A stretch of 64,000 nucleotides of DNA from Rhineura floridana (taxonomy: Eukaryota > Chordata > Lepidosauria > Squamata > Rhineuridae), in NCBI RefSeq assembly GCF_030035675.1, contig NC_084486.1:96865527-96929526 (forward strand), given 5' to 3'. Both the position numbers and the translations under genes were made by a program. Positions within the stretch are counted from its first letter, which is position 1. Each line of letters opens with the position of its first letter. The notes beneath the pieces were generated by a model, which worked only from the letters and a program-made list of their open reading frames with translations, ran no database searches and was not told the DNA's origin. Shown here piece after piece: positions 32,756-43,809 of this stretch.

Positions 32756-35740
32756 AGATTAGGCAAGCCCTGCAGCTGTGAGTCTGGCTTTTAGAACACT
32801 GGTAGATAGTTCTTACTGAGCAGGCCCAACCTTATCATTGTGGTCAATGCGAAATTTCTTAAATTAATTAAAAATCAGTCAGGCCCTTTTTTTAACTTTT
32901 AATCTGCAGAAGATGGTCAGAGTATGGGGCAAGGTCAGTAATAGGGTGACAGGTACTCTGTGAACATGCCTGATTTTTAATTAATTTCAACAGATTATGA
33001 GAACTCTGACAGAAAAAAGCCCAAAACGGGTCTGTTTTTTTCCTCTCTCTTTTTACACTTTGAACTCTGACTCTGATTTTCTCTGATTGCTTTGTGTATC
33101 GCCATGAAAATATAGAGGGTTGTTAAGCAAGCATTCCTGAGTTCAGGACTATGTTTTGTAAGGTTTTGTTTTGAAGTGAGCTTATGGGAAGCATCAGAAT
33201 GGCATGGGGGTATTTTCAAGTTAACATGGCAGAATGCGAAATATCCATGCTAACAATAATATACAGCCACTCTTGCGGCTGTATAATTTACAAGAGGAAT
33301 GCTTAGGTGCTATCATCTTTGACTAATTATGAATGTCAGAAAGAAAATTATGTTGAATTTGACAGCAGCATATATGACACCCTTGAGGATTTAACAAAAG
33401 GAAAAAATATGGCTGCAACAAGCCATATTTTATACCTCAACATACTGCATGTATTTCAATTTTTTAAAACATTTTTTTTCTTTTGACTAATAATGTTCTC
33501 CAAGTATTTCTTGCCTTCACAGCATTGCACTATCTGAGCATCCACTGGTACTCCATGATTTCTATGCACTGTGTTAAAGGCGTTAACTAAAAGATCACCA
33601 TATGGTAGGAAATGAATGGTCTTCAGGGCGACATCAACAATGACTTGACAGCAGCTCCACTGAACATGATACAGTTGCCCCCTTCAACACAATAGCGTTC
33701 TGCACAGCAGATCCTGCAGTCCAAAGTGGATAGGGTTTTAAGAGCAGACCAAGTTTCACCCGTTCAGACAGCAAACTCTGTCAAACAGGACATAACAATT
33801 TGAGCACAGCTGCAGTATCATGGCTGTTGAATTCTCCCTACCAACCCTCACAGAAGAAAAAAAAGGATCCCAGATCGCCAAAAAACAGAAGTTGCAGAAT
33901 TCTTATTCTCATTTGTCACCAGTCTGCCTTCGTTTTAAAGTTTCATCCTATGTGTTGTTAACTAAAGTATGTCCTAGGCTCCTTTGGGAGGAATGGTGGA
34001 ATAGAAATTTAATAAAGGATTCTCTTGTACTCCAAAGATTTTGAGTTTCACAACGGAAAATTATCACTGAATTCTGCCTCTGAAATTGCAGCTAGAAGAG
34101 ATTCATAATTATTTGCATTTTCAGGGATCCAGAACTTCTTGTGTGTTGGCCACTCCTACAGAAGTCACCTTCGTGGGTAGAAAAGGTAAATCCCAGTGTA
34201 CATATTCAGAGTAAGAATTGTCCTGAACCAAGATATAAGTAAAGGGCTGTTAATGATGGCCATCACTCCAGCACCTGAGACATCCTCAATTTGGCAACAT
34301 CGCATGTGCTGGGTTGCTAGACTTAATACCAGCAAGCAGATTTTCATTCTAATCACTGCCTGTCCAAATGGACTAGCAGCATCAGCCTGAGTGGCACAGC
34401 AGAGGTACCATGTTGATAACTCATTGCATCTAGAATACAGACATCCTCCACTTTGTCCAGATGAGATATTCTCAAGATCACCATTACATATATGGAAGGG
34501 AAGCAACTTCAAGTGAAGACCTTTGCAGATATACATTATTAAAAAGGAGATATTGGTCATATACAGGGGCTTCTCTGACTTCCGAAGAAACAGAAAATGA
34601 AAGGTATATATCATGCACAAATGAACAAAAGCCTTTGAAAAAGCAAAGCAAGGATTTAGAATTTAGCTGAACACAGGTATTGTTTCAAGGAATCAGGTGG
34701 CAAGACTGAATGTCTGTACAATTTCACTGAAGATGGTATTTTAAATTTGGTAATTTAAGAATTTGAAATCATTTTAATTCAAATTATCGAGGACACTAGG
34801 GCAGAAAGGATAAACTGGGTTGGAGATGATAGCCTAATACTTAGGTTCCTGGTTTTTGCCCAAGGAGATATTTTTTAAACTATTTCTTGCAGAAACTAAC
34901 ACAACTTTTAAAAAGCTGTCTGGAACCCTGACCAGCCTTCTAGATTTGCTCTTATGGTTGTGAACAGCTGCTTAGTACTTCATAAGGCAGCTGTTGTTTA
35001 AGTAAAATGGATCTCATGTATAGGTGTTTATTACTTACATTGAACTTCACTTTCTCAACCAACTTATCTTCTAACAAAACACCTCTCTTTTCATGCAACA
35101 CCTATTTCACTGCATTTCATCTTCTTCCACTGCAAAAGCAACCTAGTAATAAAACTGAACCACTACCAAATCATTAATGTAGTGTTTGAGTATGCAAGTG
35201 ATATCAAACACAAAGTAAAGGAAATACCAATATTACAGGAAAACTAAGAAGGAAACAAAATTGCAACTCCTTTTCTTGTTTTCCCAATTGAATAACAAGT
35301 TTCACGGAATAAATAGCAATCTTGGAAGCAGAGGACAACCCAATTCTCAAAATGGCCAGCAACATAGTTTGTAATGATATAAAAGGAAGATGATGGGTTA
35401 TTTGTCATTTTATTTCTCACATATAAATATATACATAAAATAAGTTTCACTTTTTCCCCATAGAGATGGCTACCTCACTCCTAAAGGACACAGCATACTG
35501 AGGCAGCAGGACAAAAGGCATCTAGAAAGCTTTTCTGAAGTAGTGCAATTACTGCCATGAGACAAAATATTTTGCTTCAGACAAACTTCATTTCCTTGGT
35601 TTCACCACCACTAAACCCAGGACAGAGAAGAGAAGCTTTTTGCTAGCTGCTGAGGGTTCCCTTGGTCATAGGCACTTCTTCCCCATGCTCGATGCATCTT
35701 AAATTAAGCCAGCTTTCCAATCCACAGGTCTTGAAGTAAT
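32756..35740. other. intergenic sequence and CEP63 3' UTR
   Basis: No gene found. The right end must hold the CEP63 3' UTR on the - strand. Several open stretches on either strand look random in composition. Confidence 0.5.
35409..35414 (-). promoter_or_regulatory. candidate CEP63 polyadenylation signal
   Basis: TTTATT on the + strand reads AATAAA on the - strand, 326 bp past the CEP63 stop codon, in T-rich surroundings. It is a plausible 3' end but not proven. Confidence 0.35.
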
Positions 35741-35899
35741 TTACTCTTGGTGAGTGAACTGTTGTACTGTCTTTTCACTCTCCCTTTTCAACTCCTCAAT
35801 ATGTGCATCTAAGCGTTCTAAGATATTGTCAGATCTTTCTTCTTCTTCTTCCAGGAACTTGGCGGCAATCTCACCAATGTTTGTGGTAGGCAAGGGGCT
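35741..35899 (-). CDS. CEP63: CEP63 last coding exon
   Basis: The acceptor is tttctttttag|AGC and the stop TAA is at 35741-35743. The exon encodes [20 protein letters not shown], then [20 protein letters not shown] and [12 protein letters not shown]. This C-terminal stretch, which helps binding to CEP152 in the mammalian protein, is the best conserved part. A run of five GAA codons gives EEEEE, one or two Glu more than in human. The next exon is 6.9 kb away because a DIRS-type fossil fills the intron. Confidence 0.96.
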   Translation of the reverse strand, partial: SPLPTTNIGEIAAKFLEEEEERSDNILERLDAHIEELKRESEKTVQQFTHQE

Positions 35900-36698
35900 C
35901 TAAAAAGAAAACATAAATGTTGAACATGACTCAAACAGAAGATTTCTGGACTAATGCTACATTTTACTATTAAACTGTGACACAAAAAGCACTGTATTAC
36001 AACACCAGTTACAGTATAGGGATAAAAGTCCACTAAGTTTCATCTCAGTATTGCTGGAACCCTGCAGAGTGTGAAACAAATGGATTGTATAGTATTTAGC
36101 TAATACCATTATTCAAATATGATCATTTGGAAATTAAATCAATCAAATATTAGTAGAGTTTGCTTCTAAGCACACATAAGCTTTCAGCCTTTGAGCTAAG
36201 ATTGGGTGTGATGAGGTTGCATTTGGAAATCATGATGGAAAACTATAATAATTAAGACACTAATGTTATCTTCACAGTTAAGTGTTTTTGTGACTCCATC
36301 TCACTGAAATCAACAGGACTGACCTTTGGGTAAACAAGGTCAGGACTGGGCTGCAAGCCTTTCATGCTCCCCTCAAGATTCTCAGCATACCTCAGCAACC
36401 TATGGCTAGGAGGCACACCTTCCAAAAATAAAGTTTAAATGTTCAAGGTACATATACAACCCACAGAGAGTGTTTAAGAGGACACATGCTACTTTTTCCA
36501 GAGCTACTTGCATTGCACATGAATATCAATAGCCCATATTAAGAGAACACCTTATCCATGCTGTTTGTATTCTACCCACCCTCCTGTGCCCACTTCTACA
36601 TGGCTTTCCATTGCAAGAGCTACAATTGCACTGTCTAGATCTTGTCTGGGAGAGAGGTATGCACGATCAACGGTGCTAATCAAGCCTGCTCATCCACA
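35900..36698. other. CEP63 intron, nothing recognised
   Basis: Ordinary intron sequence between the last exon and the DIRS-type fossil. Confidence 0.5.
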
Positions 36699-36745
36699 GA
36701 ATGGAAAGTTGGACTTACTGTGAAGTGTCCTTCTGGTCAGTGAAG

Positions 36746-36820
36746 AGTAGAGCAGACAATGGGTTAACTACTCCTGGAGGCAGAGTCAGCACTATAAAAA
36801 AAGTTTAGTTGCTGGCTAGC
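36746..36820 (+). repeat. DIRS fossil 2, left inverted terminal repeat
   Basis: Contains tcctggaggcagagtcagca and aaaaaaagtttagtt. It is inverted relative to 42263-42340. Confidence 0.88.
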
Positions 36821-37059
36821 GGGGAGAGGAAACTTCCTGTTCCCCAGTTTGTAACACAGCTGTAAAAACCCGAGTAGTGAGCAGCCAGCCACTCCACCTA
36901 CATGAACATTGAAACTTGAACAGTGGATAGAGTAAGAACAAACATTAACACATTAGCAAACAGTGCCAGGAAGGGACAAAGGAGGCCCTTACCACTCCAG
37001 AGGGTGAGAGACCGGCAGTCACCTGAGGGTTTCCAGAGAGGTGCCCTCCCCACCACACA

Positions 37060-38240
37060 GCCTAGGTTTTGCTGCAGGGTGGGGCTGTCTGTTCCACTCT
37101 ATGCTGACCAGAAGGACACTTCACACTAAGTCCAACTTTCCATTCTTGGTCAGTGGAGCAGACAGGAATGGGATGGACCTGAGCAGTGACCCCCCCTACA
37201 TCCTCAGATGGGAGCAAACCTAAGCCACCACCCTTGAAAAACCCTTCTGCTAAAGCGGCTTCGGCAGAAGCGAACTTATCCACCTTGTAGCGCTTGACGA
37301 AGGTGGATGGGTGATCCCAGGTGGTGGCTTTGCAGATTTCCTTCAGCAGGGCATCCTTATGAAGTGCTGCCATGGTGGCAGCCCCCCTAACTGAGTTCGC
37401 AGTGATCCCTGTGGGGAGGAGCTCTCCCTGTTGCCTGATAGGCTTTAACCATGCAATCCCTCATCCAGGAGCTGATGGTGGACCTGGAAACCTTCAATCC
37501 CTATGCACCCTGTTTAACGGACATGAACACAGCCTCAGATCTCCTGAACGGTTCTGTGCAGTCCAGGTAGATCCAAAGTGCCTGCCTGCCATCAACTTTG
37601 TGCCACTTCTCCCTACGACAGACTGGGTTGGGACAAAAGTTCGACAGGGAGATGTCCTGTTCCCTGTGGAAAGAGGAATTGACCTTGGGGAGAAAGCTGG
37701 AGTCAGGTTGAAGAGCCACCTTGTCTGGGTGGAAAATGTACAGCTCCTCCTGGATGGAGGGCCCCCAGTTCCCCCACCCTCCTAGCTGAAGTGATTACCA
37801 CAAGAAAAACTGCCTTGAGGGTGAGGTCCTTGATTGGTATGGAACGTGTTGGCTCAAATGGATGTTGTAAGAGAGCTCTGAGGACTAATGAGAGATCCCA
37901 GGAGGGTAACCTGTTTTGCACTGGAGGTGACAACAGGATTGCCCCTCGGAGAAAGCATTTGACTCAAGGGTGAGAGGAAATGGAATGGCCTTCCACTGTT
38001 GGAAACACACTGCCTAGGGCTACCGCCTGTCTCTTGAGTGTGTTGGGGGCCAGCCCTTGGTCCAGACTGTCTTGCAGGAAGTCGAGAATGGTGCAGATGT
38101 GGCATTCTGTGACAGGTACCTGTTTGGGTCTACACCACCTGTTGAATGCCTTCCAGATGAGGTCATAAAATTCTCTAGCTGGATTGTTTGCGAGATGCCA
38201 CCTTGGTGGAAACAACCCTCTCAGACAGCCCCTCTTCACT
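37060..38240 (-). pseudogene. DIRS fossil 2, tyrosine-recombinase region
   Basis: The text ILDFLQDSLDQGLAPNTLKR is the N-terminal, core-binding part typical of DIRS recombinases. TSARRVGELGAL is the box that holds the first catalytic Arg of tyrosine recombinases. KRYKVDKFASAEAAL lies near the C-terminus. The coding region is broken, and it is part of the mobile fossil rather than a host gene. Confidence 0.8.
37085..37172. repeat. DIRS fossil 2, internal complementary region
   Basis: The first part (ctgaccagaaggacacttca, then agtccaactttccattct) is the complement of the outer left end at 36699-36760. The second part (cagtggagcagacaggaatg) is the complement of the outer right end near 42320-42353. 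Confidence 0.85.
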
Positions 38241-39249
38241 TAGCCACTGCTGCTCAGCCTCCAGGCGTGAAGCTGGAGCCACTCTAGGTCTGGGTGAAGG
38301 ATGGGGCTTTGTGAGAGAAGATCTTGTCTGATGCGAAGTCACCACAGGGGACTTGAGCTGAGGTCCATGAGGTCGGAGAACCACAGTCTCTGTGGCCAGT
38401 GTGGAGCCACCACTATGACCTGGCCCTGGAAAACTCAGATTCTGCGGAGCTGTCTGGATAGTAGAGGTAAAGGTGGGAAGGCGTAGAGAAGTCCCCGAGG
38501 CCAGGGGGCTGACAGAGCATCTATGTCCTGGGCACATGGATCCCAGCCTTGTGCCATGAACTGGTCCAGTTGGACATTCACCAATGAGGCAAACAGGTCC
38601 ATGCATGTAAGCCCCCACTTCCGAGTGATCTCTAGGAACAAGTCCCTATGAAGGACCCACTCTCCTTGGTGGACTTGTTCCCAGCTCAGCTAATCGGCTT
38701 GTGTAATCAGGATCCCCTGCACATGTATGGCCGATAGGGATGACAGGTACCCTTCCGCCCACTGGAACAGCAGGTTAGTCTCCTTCTGAAAAGGGTCCAA
38801 TTTCGTGTCCCCTTGTTTGCAGACATGTGATTTGGCCATGTTGTTGTCGGTGCATACTAGTACATGTCTGATAAATAAGAGGTAGGAACTCCTAGTACTA
38901 GTCGGATCACTTTGAGCTCCAACCAGTTGATTGACTGACACTGCTTCTGCACTGACCTCTTCCCCTGTGCGATGTTGGAGCAACAGGTTGCTCCCTAGCC
39001 ATATAGGCTCACATCCATGTTGACTATCAAGACTGTTGGGGGTCTGAAGGAAAGGCCTTTCTCCAGATGAGGCAAATGCCCCCACCATTGGAGGGACTCC
39101 AGCACATGCCTTGCGAGGGTGATGTGCCAATTCTGGCATGAGGTGATCTGGTCCCGATATGGAAGTAGCAGACACTGCAGGGCTCTTGAGTGGAAGCACC
39201 AAGTCTATGGCTGCTATCATGGAGCCATGCAGCTGAGGCAGTTCCATCA

Positions 39250-40023
39250 GAGGAGCCTGTCTGCTTTGCAGGCACATGTGCAGCTGGCACAGAAGTTTGT
39301 CTGTGCGTTTGGTAGACAGAAAGAGCTTGCTCTGAGCAGGTCGATGATCACACCTAGATGTTGAAGGGACTGGGTGGGGATCAGATGGCTCTTGTCCCTG
39401 TTGATAATGAAATCATGGTTCTTCAGACACTGGATGGTCATCTTGAGATCCCGTTGCGCCACTATCGCTGAGGAGGCCCTCACCAGAAGAGCGTCCAGGT
39501 AAGGGTATACATGGACTCCTCAAATGCAAAGGTGTGCCACTACTGCTACCATTATTTTGATGAACATCCATTGGGCCGATGCTAAGCCAAAAGGCATGAC
39601 CCTGCATTGGTACCGGTGGTGGCCTTGAACAAAGTGGAGGAAGCGTCTGTGCTGCTGGAGAATAGGAACATGCAGGTTCACCTCTGTGAGATCTATAGAT
39701 CCCAGGAAGTCCCCTGGTTGAATGGCTTCCACAATAGACTTAAGCATCTCCATCTTGAACTTCTTTGTCTGCAGGAAGCCGTTCAGGAACTTTAAACCCA
39801 AGATGGTGCAGTAATCGCCATTGCGTTTGGGAACTGTAAACACAGAGAAGATTCCTGAGGATACTCTGGCATGGGTTCTATGGTGCCCATCTCGAGGTGA
39901 GAAATGGCATCCAGGGTCCTCTGCAGCTTCTCCAGCTGACGCAATGGAGTTGTCCTCCATCTGTCCTGTGGTATGGTGGCAAACTCTAGGGAGTAGCCAG
40001 ACGGGATGGTGCTCAGTATCCAT
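39250..40023 (-). pseudogene. DIRS fossil 2, reverse-transcriptase region
   Basis: RT signature text: FTVPKRNGDYCTILGLKFLN, GDFLGSIDLTEVNLHVPI and CRVMPFGLASAQWMFIKIM. A later piece carries KSHLIPTQSLQHLGVIID. The region belongs to the fossil and is broken. Confidence 0.8.
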
Positions 40024-42262
40024 TTGTCTGAGGTGGAGATCGCCCAGGCATGTGTGAAAAATTGAAGCATGCCCCCCACCTGGGCCGTCCTGGCATCATG
40101 CTTGGCTTTGCTTGACTTGGGGTTTTGACAATGTATGTTGCCTCCCCCCCCCACTGGAGAAGGGTGTGGAAAGGGTGTGCTGGCGGGTGGAATTCCATGA
40201 AGAATTCCAGGACCCACGGAACTGGCAAGAAGTTCTGTAGGTAGTTGGATAGCCCTTGGGGCAAAAGGAATGTGAAGTCTTCTTATGGGCTTTGTCATCC
40301 TTCCTGGGATCGGAAGGAAGAGCCTTCTTTTTATCCTCGGTGTCCATCAGGTGGCGCTCTAGGGACTTGCCAAAAAGTTGACCACCCGAGCAAGGAAGAG
40401 CTACAAGACTGGCTTTGGAGTGATGGTCCACCTCCTACTGTTTTAGCCAGATGTTGTGTCTTACTACCACTCCATATCCAAGTGCTTGTGTTAAGTATTG
40501 CAGACTGTCCAAGGAGTCCACTAGGAATTCAGCTGTTTTTGCCAATTTGTGTAGCCCCTCCCTGACGTGCCTGGAGGCACTTCTGTTAGCAGCGCTTTAG
40601 CCCACTTAACTGCAGCCCGTGCCAGAAAAGAGTTGGCTGCCAAAACTCTCATGGCCAATGTGGATGCTTCGTGTGCATGTTTTAAGATAGCTTTGCTGCG
40701 CCTGTCACTTTGGTCTGAAAGGGTATCTGCTCCTTCTTTGGGGACAGCTGTCTTGGCCCCAAGGACAGATACAGGCTCATCAATAGCTGGGACTTGAAAG
40801 GTTGTCATGGTCGTGGCAGGTAGTTCATACAACCTTTTGGACAGGGCATGAGGAGCTTTGGACTTGGCTGGATGATTTATTTATTTTATTTATAGACCAT
40901 TCTTCCTTAACAATGTTCTTGAAGAACTTTGGAAAGGGAATGACCACCTTCTGATCCTGAAGAGTTTCCTTAGGAGGGTCTAACTGAAGGCAGGCCATAG
41001 GTTTAGAAATCAAAATAGAATAGGAGCATACAGTCTCTTATGCACCAGGAATGGCATGGGGGAATCCTCCCGAGAGCTCCCCCTCTTCCTTCTCTGAGTC
41101 TGATGCAGCAGATGATGGGGGGCACCCTCTCCCCAGGAGTCTGGGCTAAGGGAAAGGCAGTCAGGCTGGAACCTAGAACTGGAGCGTCTTTGGTGTTTAT
41201 CCTTCCAGAAGCCTAAACCCCACAAGGAGTCCCTTCTTTTGCTCTTCCCCCTTCCTCTATCTGGGCCGGCATCAAAGGAAGAAGAGGCAGAGCAAAAAGA
41301 GAAGAAATAACAGCAACAGGCCCTGAGTGCTTGGAGCCTTTTTTTCTGTGCACACAGACCCAACGTTTGGCTAAGGAAGCCCCTGCCTCCCTCCTCATGG
41401 TCTTGTTAAGCCAGGCCAGCATGGCTGACAAGGGTAGAGGGCTTATCTAAATAGTGAGATAAGGCACGCTTTTTTCCTGCCGGAGTCATGTGTGCATCCT
41501 CCTTATCCCCAGCTAAGTAGAAAGGAATTGAGAAAGTGAAACTATTTCAGGCAGTGAGTCTAGTTTGTGCCCACCACTGAGGTGAGGGTGGCTAGGGGAT
41601 TGCTTGACTGAAAAGTAGATTCCCGCTCCCCGCCACTCAGGGACCCATCTTCCTCGGCCGAGGCGTGAGATGGGCTGTCTCTCCCCCCAAGAATAGCTAA
41701 GTTCCAGCTGAAAAAGGGGAGAGGCTTGAGTTGGAGATACCCCCCTGATAAGAAAAGGTTAGCGGCTTTACCTGAAAACAAGGCGGCAAGGAGGCAAACC
41801 GCATGTCGTAGAGGTCTGTTGCCCAAGGGAGTTTCTCACTCAAATAAAAAGCCTTGGAGAGCAAGGGACCAATCCCTGCTCCTCCCAGGCTCTGCAGCGG
41901 CAATGCTCCTGGAAAGCTTTCCTCTCCTTAGCACCATAGAACAGCGTTCCAATAAAGGGCAGCAGGGGGGGCATGAGACAAATCCCAGCCTCTGCCACAC
42001 CCAGTGCTTCCAGTGCCTCTTCAGGAAAACAATCCCTCTCTTTCTCCATCAAATCTACCTATTCACTTAGGGCGGGAGGTGAAAGAAGAGAGAGGCAGAA
42101 GTCTGTGTGCTGCAACGGCAGCTGATGAAGATAAAACTCTCTGAGAACAGCAGAGAAAGTAACTGCTCCCGAATACCTTATGGGGACCCGGGAGGAATAG
42201 GTTGACTCTGTTGCTTGCTAAAGGCAGAGTCCAGAACTGGAGCAGGTTTCCTGCTCCTTCCA

Positions 42263-42340
42263 GCTGGCCACTAACTAAACTTTTTTTACAGTGCTGACTC
42301 TGCCTCCAGGAGGAGTTAACCCATTCCTGTTTGCTCCACT
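42263..42340 (-). repeat. DIRS fossil 2, right inverted terminal repeat
   Basis: Contains aaactttttttacagtgctg and actctgcctccaggaggagt. It pairs with the left repeat at 36746-36820 with a few mismatches. Confidence 0.88.
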
Positions 42341-42353
42341 CCTCCAAGAATGG

Positions 42354-42790
42354 ATTGTAGCATGCCAGCAGAGTGCTCACTACTAGTGTGGCATTGGCCA
42401 ATTTCACCATGTAACGTGCATGCATGCAAACAGCATTGGCAGTAGGACTTATGAGCAAGCCCTCCCATGTTTTCATCCAATCTAAGCCCAAGATTTGATA
42501 AGCACCAAGTCCAGTCCTGCACTCCTTTCAAATGAAGGGTGACAGTGGCATCATCCTGGCCTGCATGGAGACAAGGAACAAGACAACTGAAATTGGAACA
42601 CCCTTTTTTATGCCCTCCTGTTAGCAAGCTGCTGCCACCTGGTGTCCTACTATAGAATCCTAATAGCCTTCAGTTGAGCAGAGGTATTATGGCATTTGGA
42701 AAGATTACTTTTTGAAATAGGATTTGTCTCTGAGTAATCTAGCATACTCACTTTGACATCAGATAATAGTCTCTCTTTTGTTATGCTTAC
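42354..42790. other. CEP63 intron, nothing recognised
   Basis: Short intron piece between the DIRS-type fossil and the penultimate CEP63 exon. The coding frame of that exon runs on into it for a while but past a strong splice donor. Confidence 0.6.
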
Positions 42791-43079
42791 CAAAGGCAAA
42801 AAATGTTTCTCACTCTCACTTGGCGCATAAGTAAATTCCTCATTTCCATGTGGCAAGGAATCTGATCTCAGAAGGGGATCACAGTATATGGATTCAAGAG
42901 AATTGGTCCTGCTGATGTGAGGTGACACTCCAGGAGCTATAGTAGAAACAGGGATTCTTCTGGTTGACAAGTGCTGCACTTTTTGCATTTCCTCTTCATA
43001 GTGCTGAACAGTTCTGTCCAATCTAGCCTGAAGTGCTCTCATTTCTTCTTCATGCTTACATTGCAGCTCTTCCAGTCTC
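42791..43079 (-). CDS. CEP63: CEP63 exon, Ser-rich region
   Basis: The acceptor is catgtccag|G and the donor CCTTTG|gtaagc. Coiled coil first (LEELQCKHEEEMRALQARLD, RTVQHYEEEMQKVQHLS), then a less ordered part ISRTNSLESIYCDPLLRSDS ending ESEKHFLPL. Human CEP63 has a comparable Ser/Thr-rich region (SPQISPCSSTRSLTS) here. The frame stays open for 43 codons past the donor, but the next exon joins at FLPL|SPLP, like SLPVSPL in human, so the donor at 42790 is right. The exon starts in phase 2 and ends in phase 0. Confidence 0.93.
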
Positions 43080-43603
43080 CTGGACATGGATTAGAAAATA
43101 TAAGCTCATTCAGGACAGACCAATTCTTTTCAGTTGCAAATATTATGCCAAGAACGTTTAGGAATAAACTGGCTGTTTTCAGTGCTTAACACATAAATCC
43201 CAGGCAGAAAACATGTCAAGCCCACATGGAACTCAAAGTATAACAGCAGAATGACTGTATTACTCTATATTCATACAGCTGTACTAGGACTTCTGCTATT
43301 ATAAACTATTCACCAGAAGACCTAGGAATGGGCAAGGGGATGAGAAGAACTGGTTGAATACAGAGATTCCCTTTCAATGTTCCCCCTAATCTGTTTTGAC
43401 AACAGTGACAACAAGAGTATTAAACAGAGTTCATCTACAATTGAAGGATAACAATTTAGGAAATGGTTAGAATTGATAAAAAAACACAAGCTATTTTAGA
43501 ATGCTTCCTCATTTACGAGTGCCTAAAAGCAATAGTAAGCCTAAATATATATTAGTTACTGTCAAAAGGAAATTTCAATTTCCAAAGTCATATAGCTCAT
43601 TAC
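43080..43603. other. CEP63 intron, nothing recognised
   Basis: 524-bp intron without a recognised repeat. Confidence 0.6.
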
Positions 43604-43809
43604 CTGCTCTCTGTATTCTTTATCTCAGTCACCTGATGCTGCATCTGCTGCACAATACTCTGATATTTGCCCTCAGACTCCCAAGATGAGGCTTCCAAAC
43701 TGGCTTTAGTTTCTGCTAGTTCTTTCTGTAAACGCTGGTTCTCAGATTCCACTTTATTTAGGGCTTTGATATAACTTTCATGGAGTTCTGCTCGGGAGGC
43801 GCTTTTTGC
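43604..43809 (-). CDS. CEP63: CEP63 exon, coiled coil
   Basis: The acceptor is tgtcatcttaag|GCA and the donor GAGCAG|gtaatg. It encodes AKSASRAELHESYIKALNKV, then ESENQRLQKELAETKASLEA and YQSIVQQMQHQVTEIKNTES. Human has [20 protein letters not shown] and ENQQLQKDL at this point. It starts in phase 0 and ends in phase 2. Confidence 0.94.

Larger units (their letters stand above)
36699..42353 (-). mobile_element. DIRS-type tyrosine-recombinase retroelement fossil 2
   Basis: A second DIRS-type element, 5.65 kb, of a different subfamily from the one at 17-23 kb (its ends are unrelated in sequence). In coding order on the - strand: gag-like part (about 41.4-40.5 kb), reverse transcriptase (about 40.02-39.25 kb), RNase H (about 39.0-38.5 kb) and tyrosine recombinase (about 38.24-37.06 kb). 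Both inverted ends and the internal complementary region survive. It lies in the last CEP63 intron, in the same direction as CEP63. It is broken in several places; its ends differ by about a tenth by eye. Confidence 0.88.

Noticed and set aside
34165-34620. 151-codon open frame on the - strand between the genes
   Set aside because: No family resemblance and no sign of an exon; treated as chance.
42651-42790. Extension of the CEP63 frame past exon 42791-43079 to a stop codon
   Set aside because: A strong donor (CCTTTG|gtaagc) precedes it and the following exon joins in phase with the conserved SPL text; an alternative shorter transcript ending here cannot be excluded but has no support.
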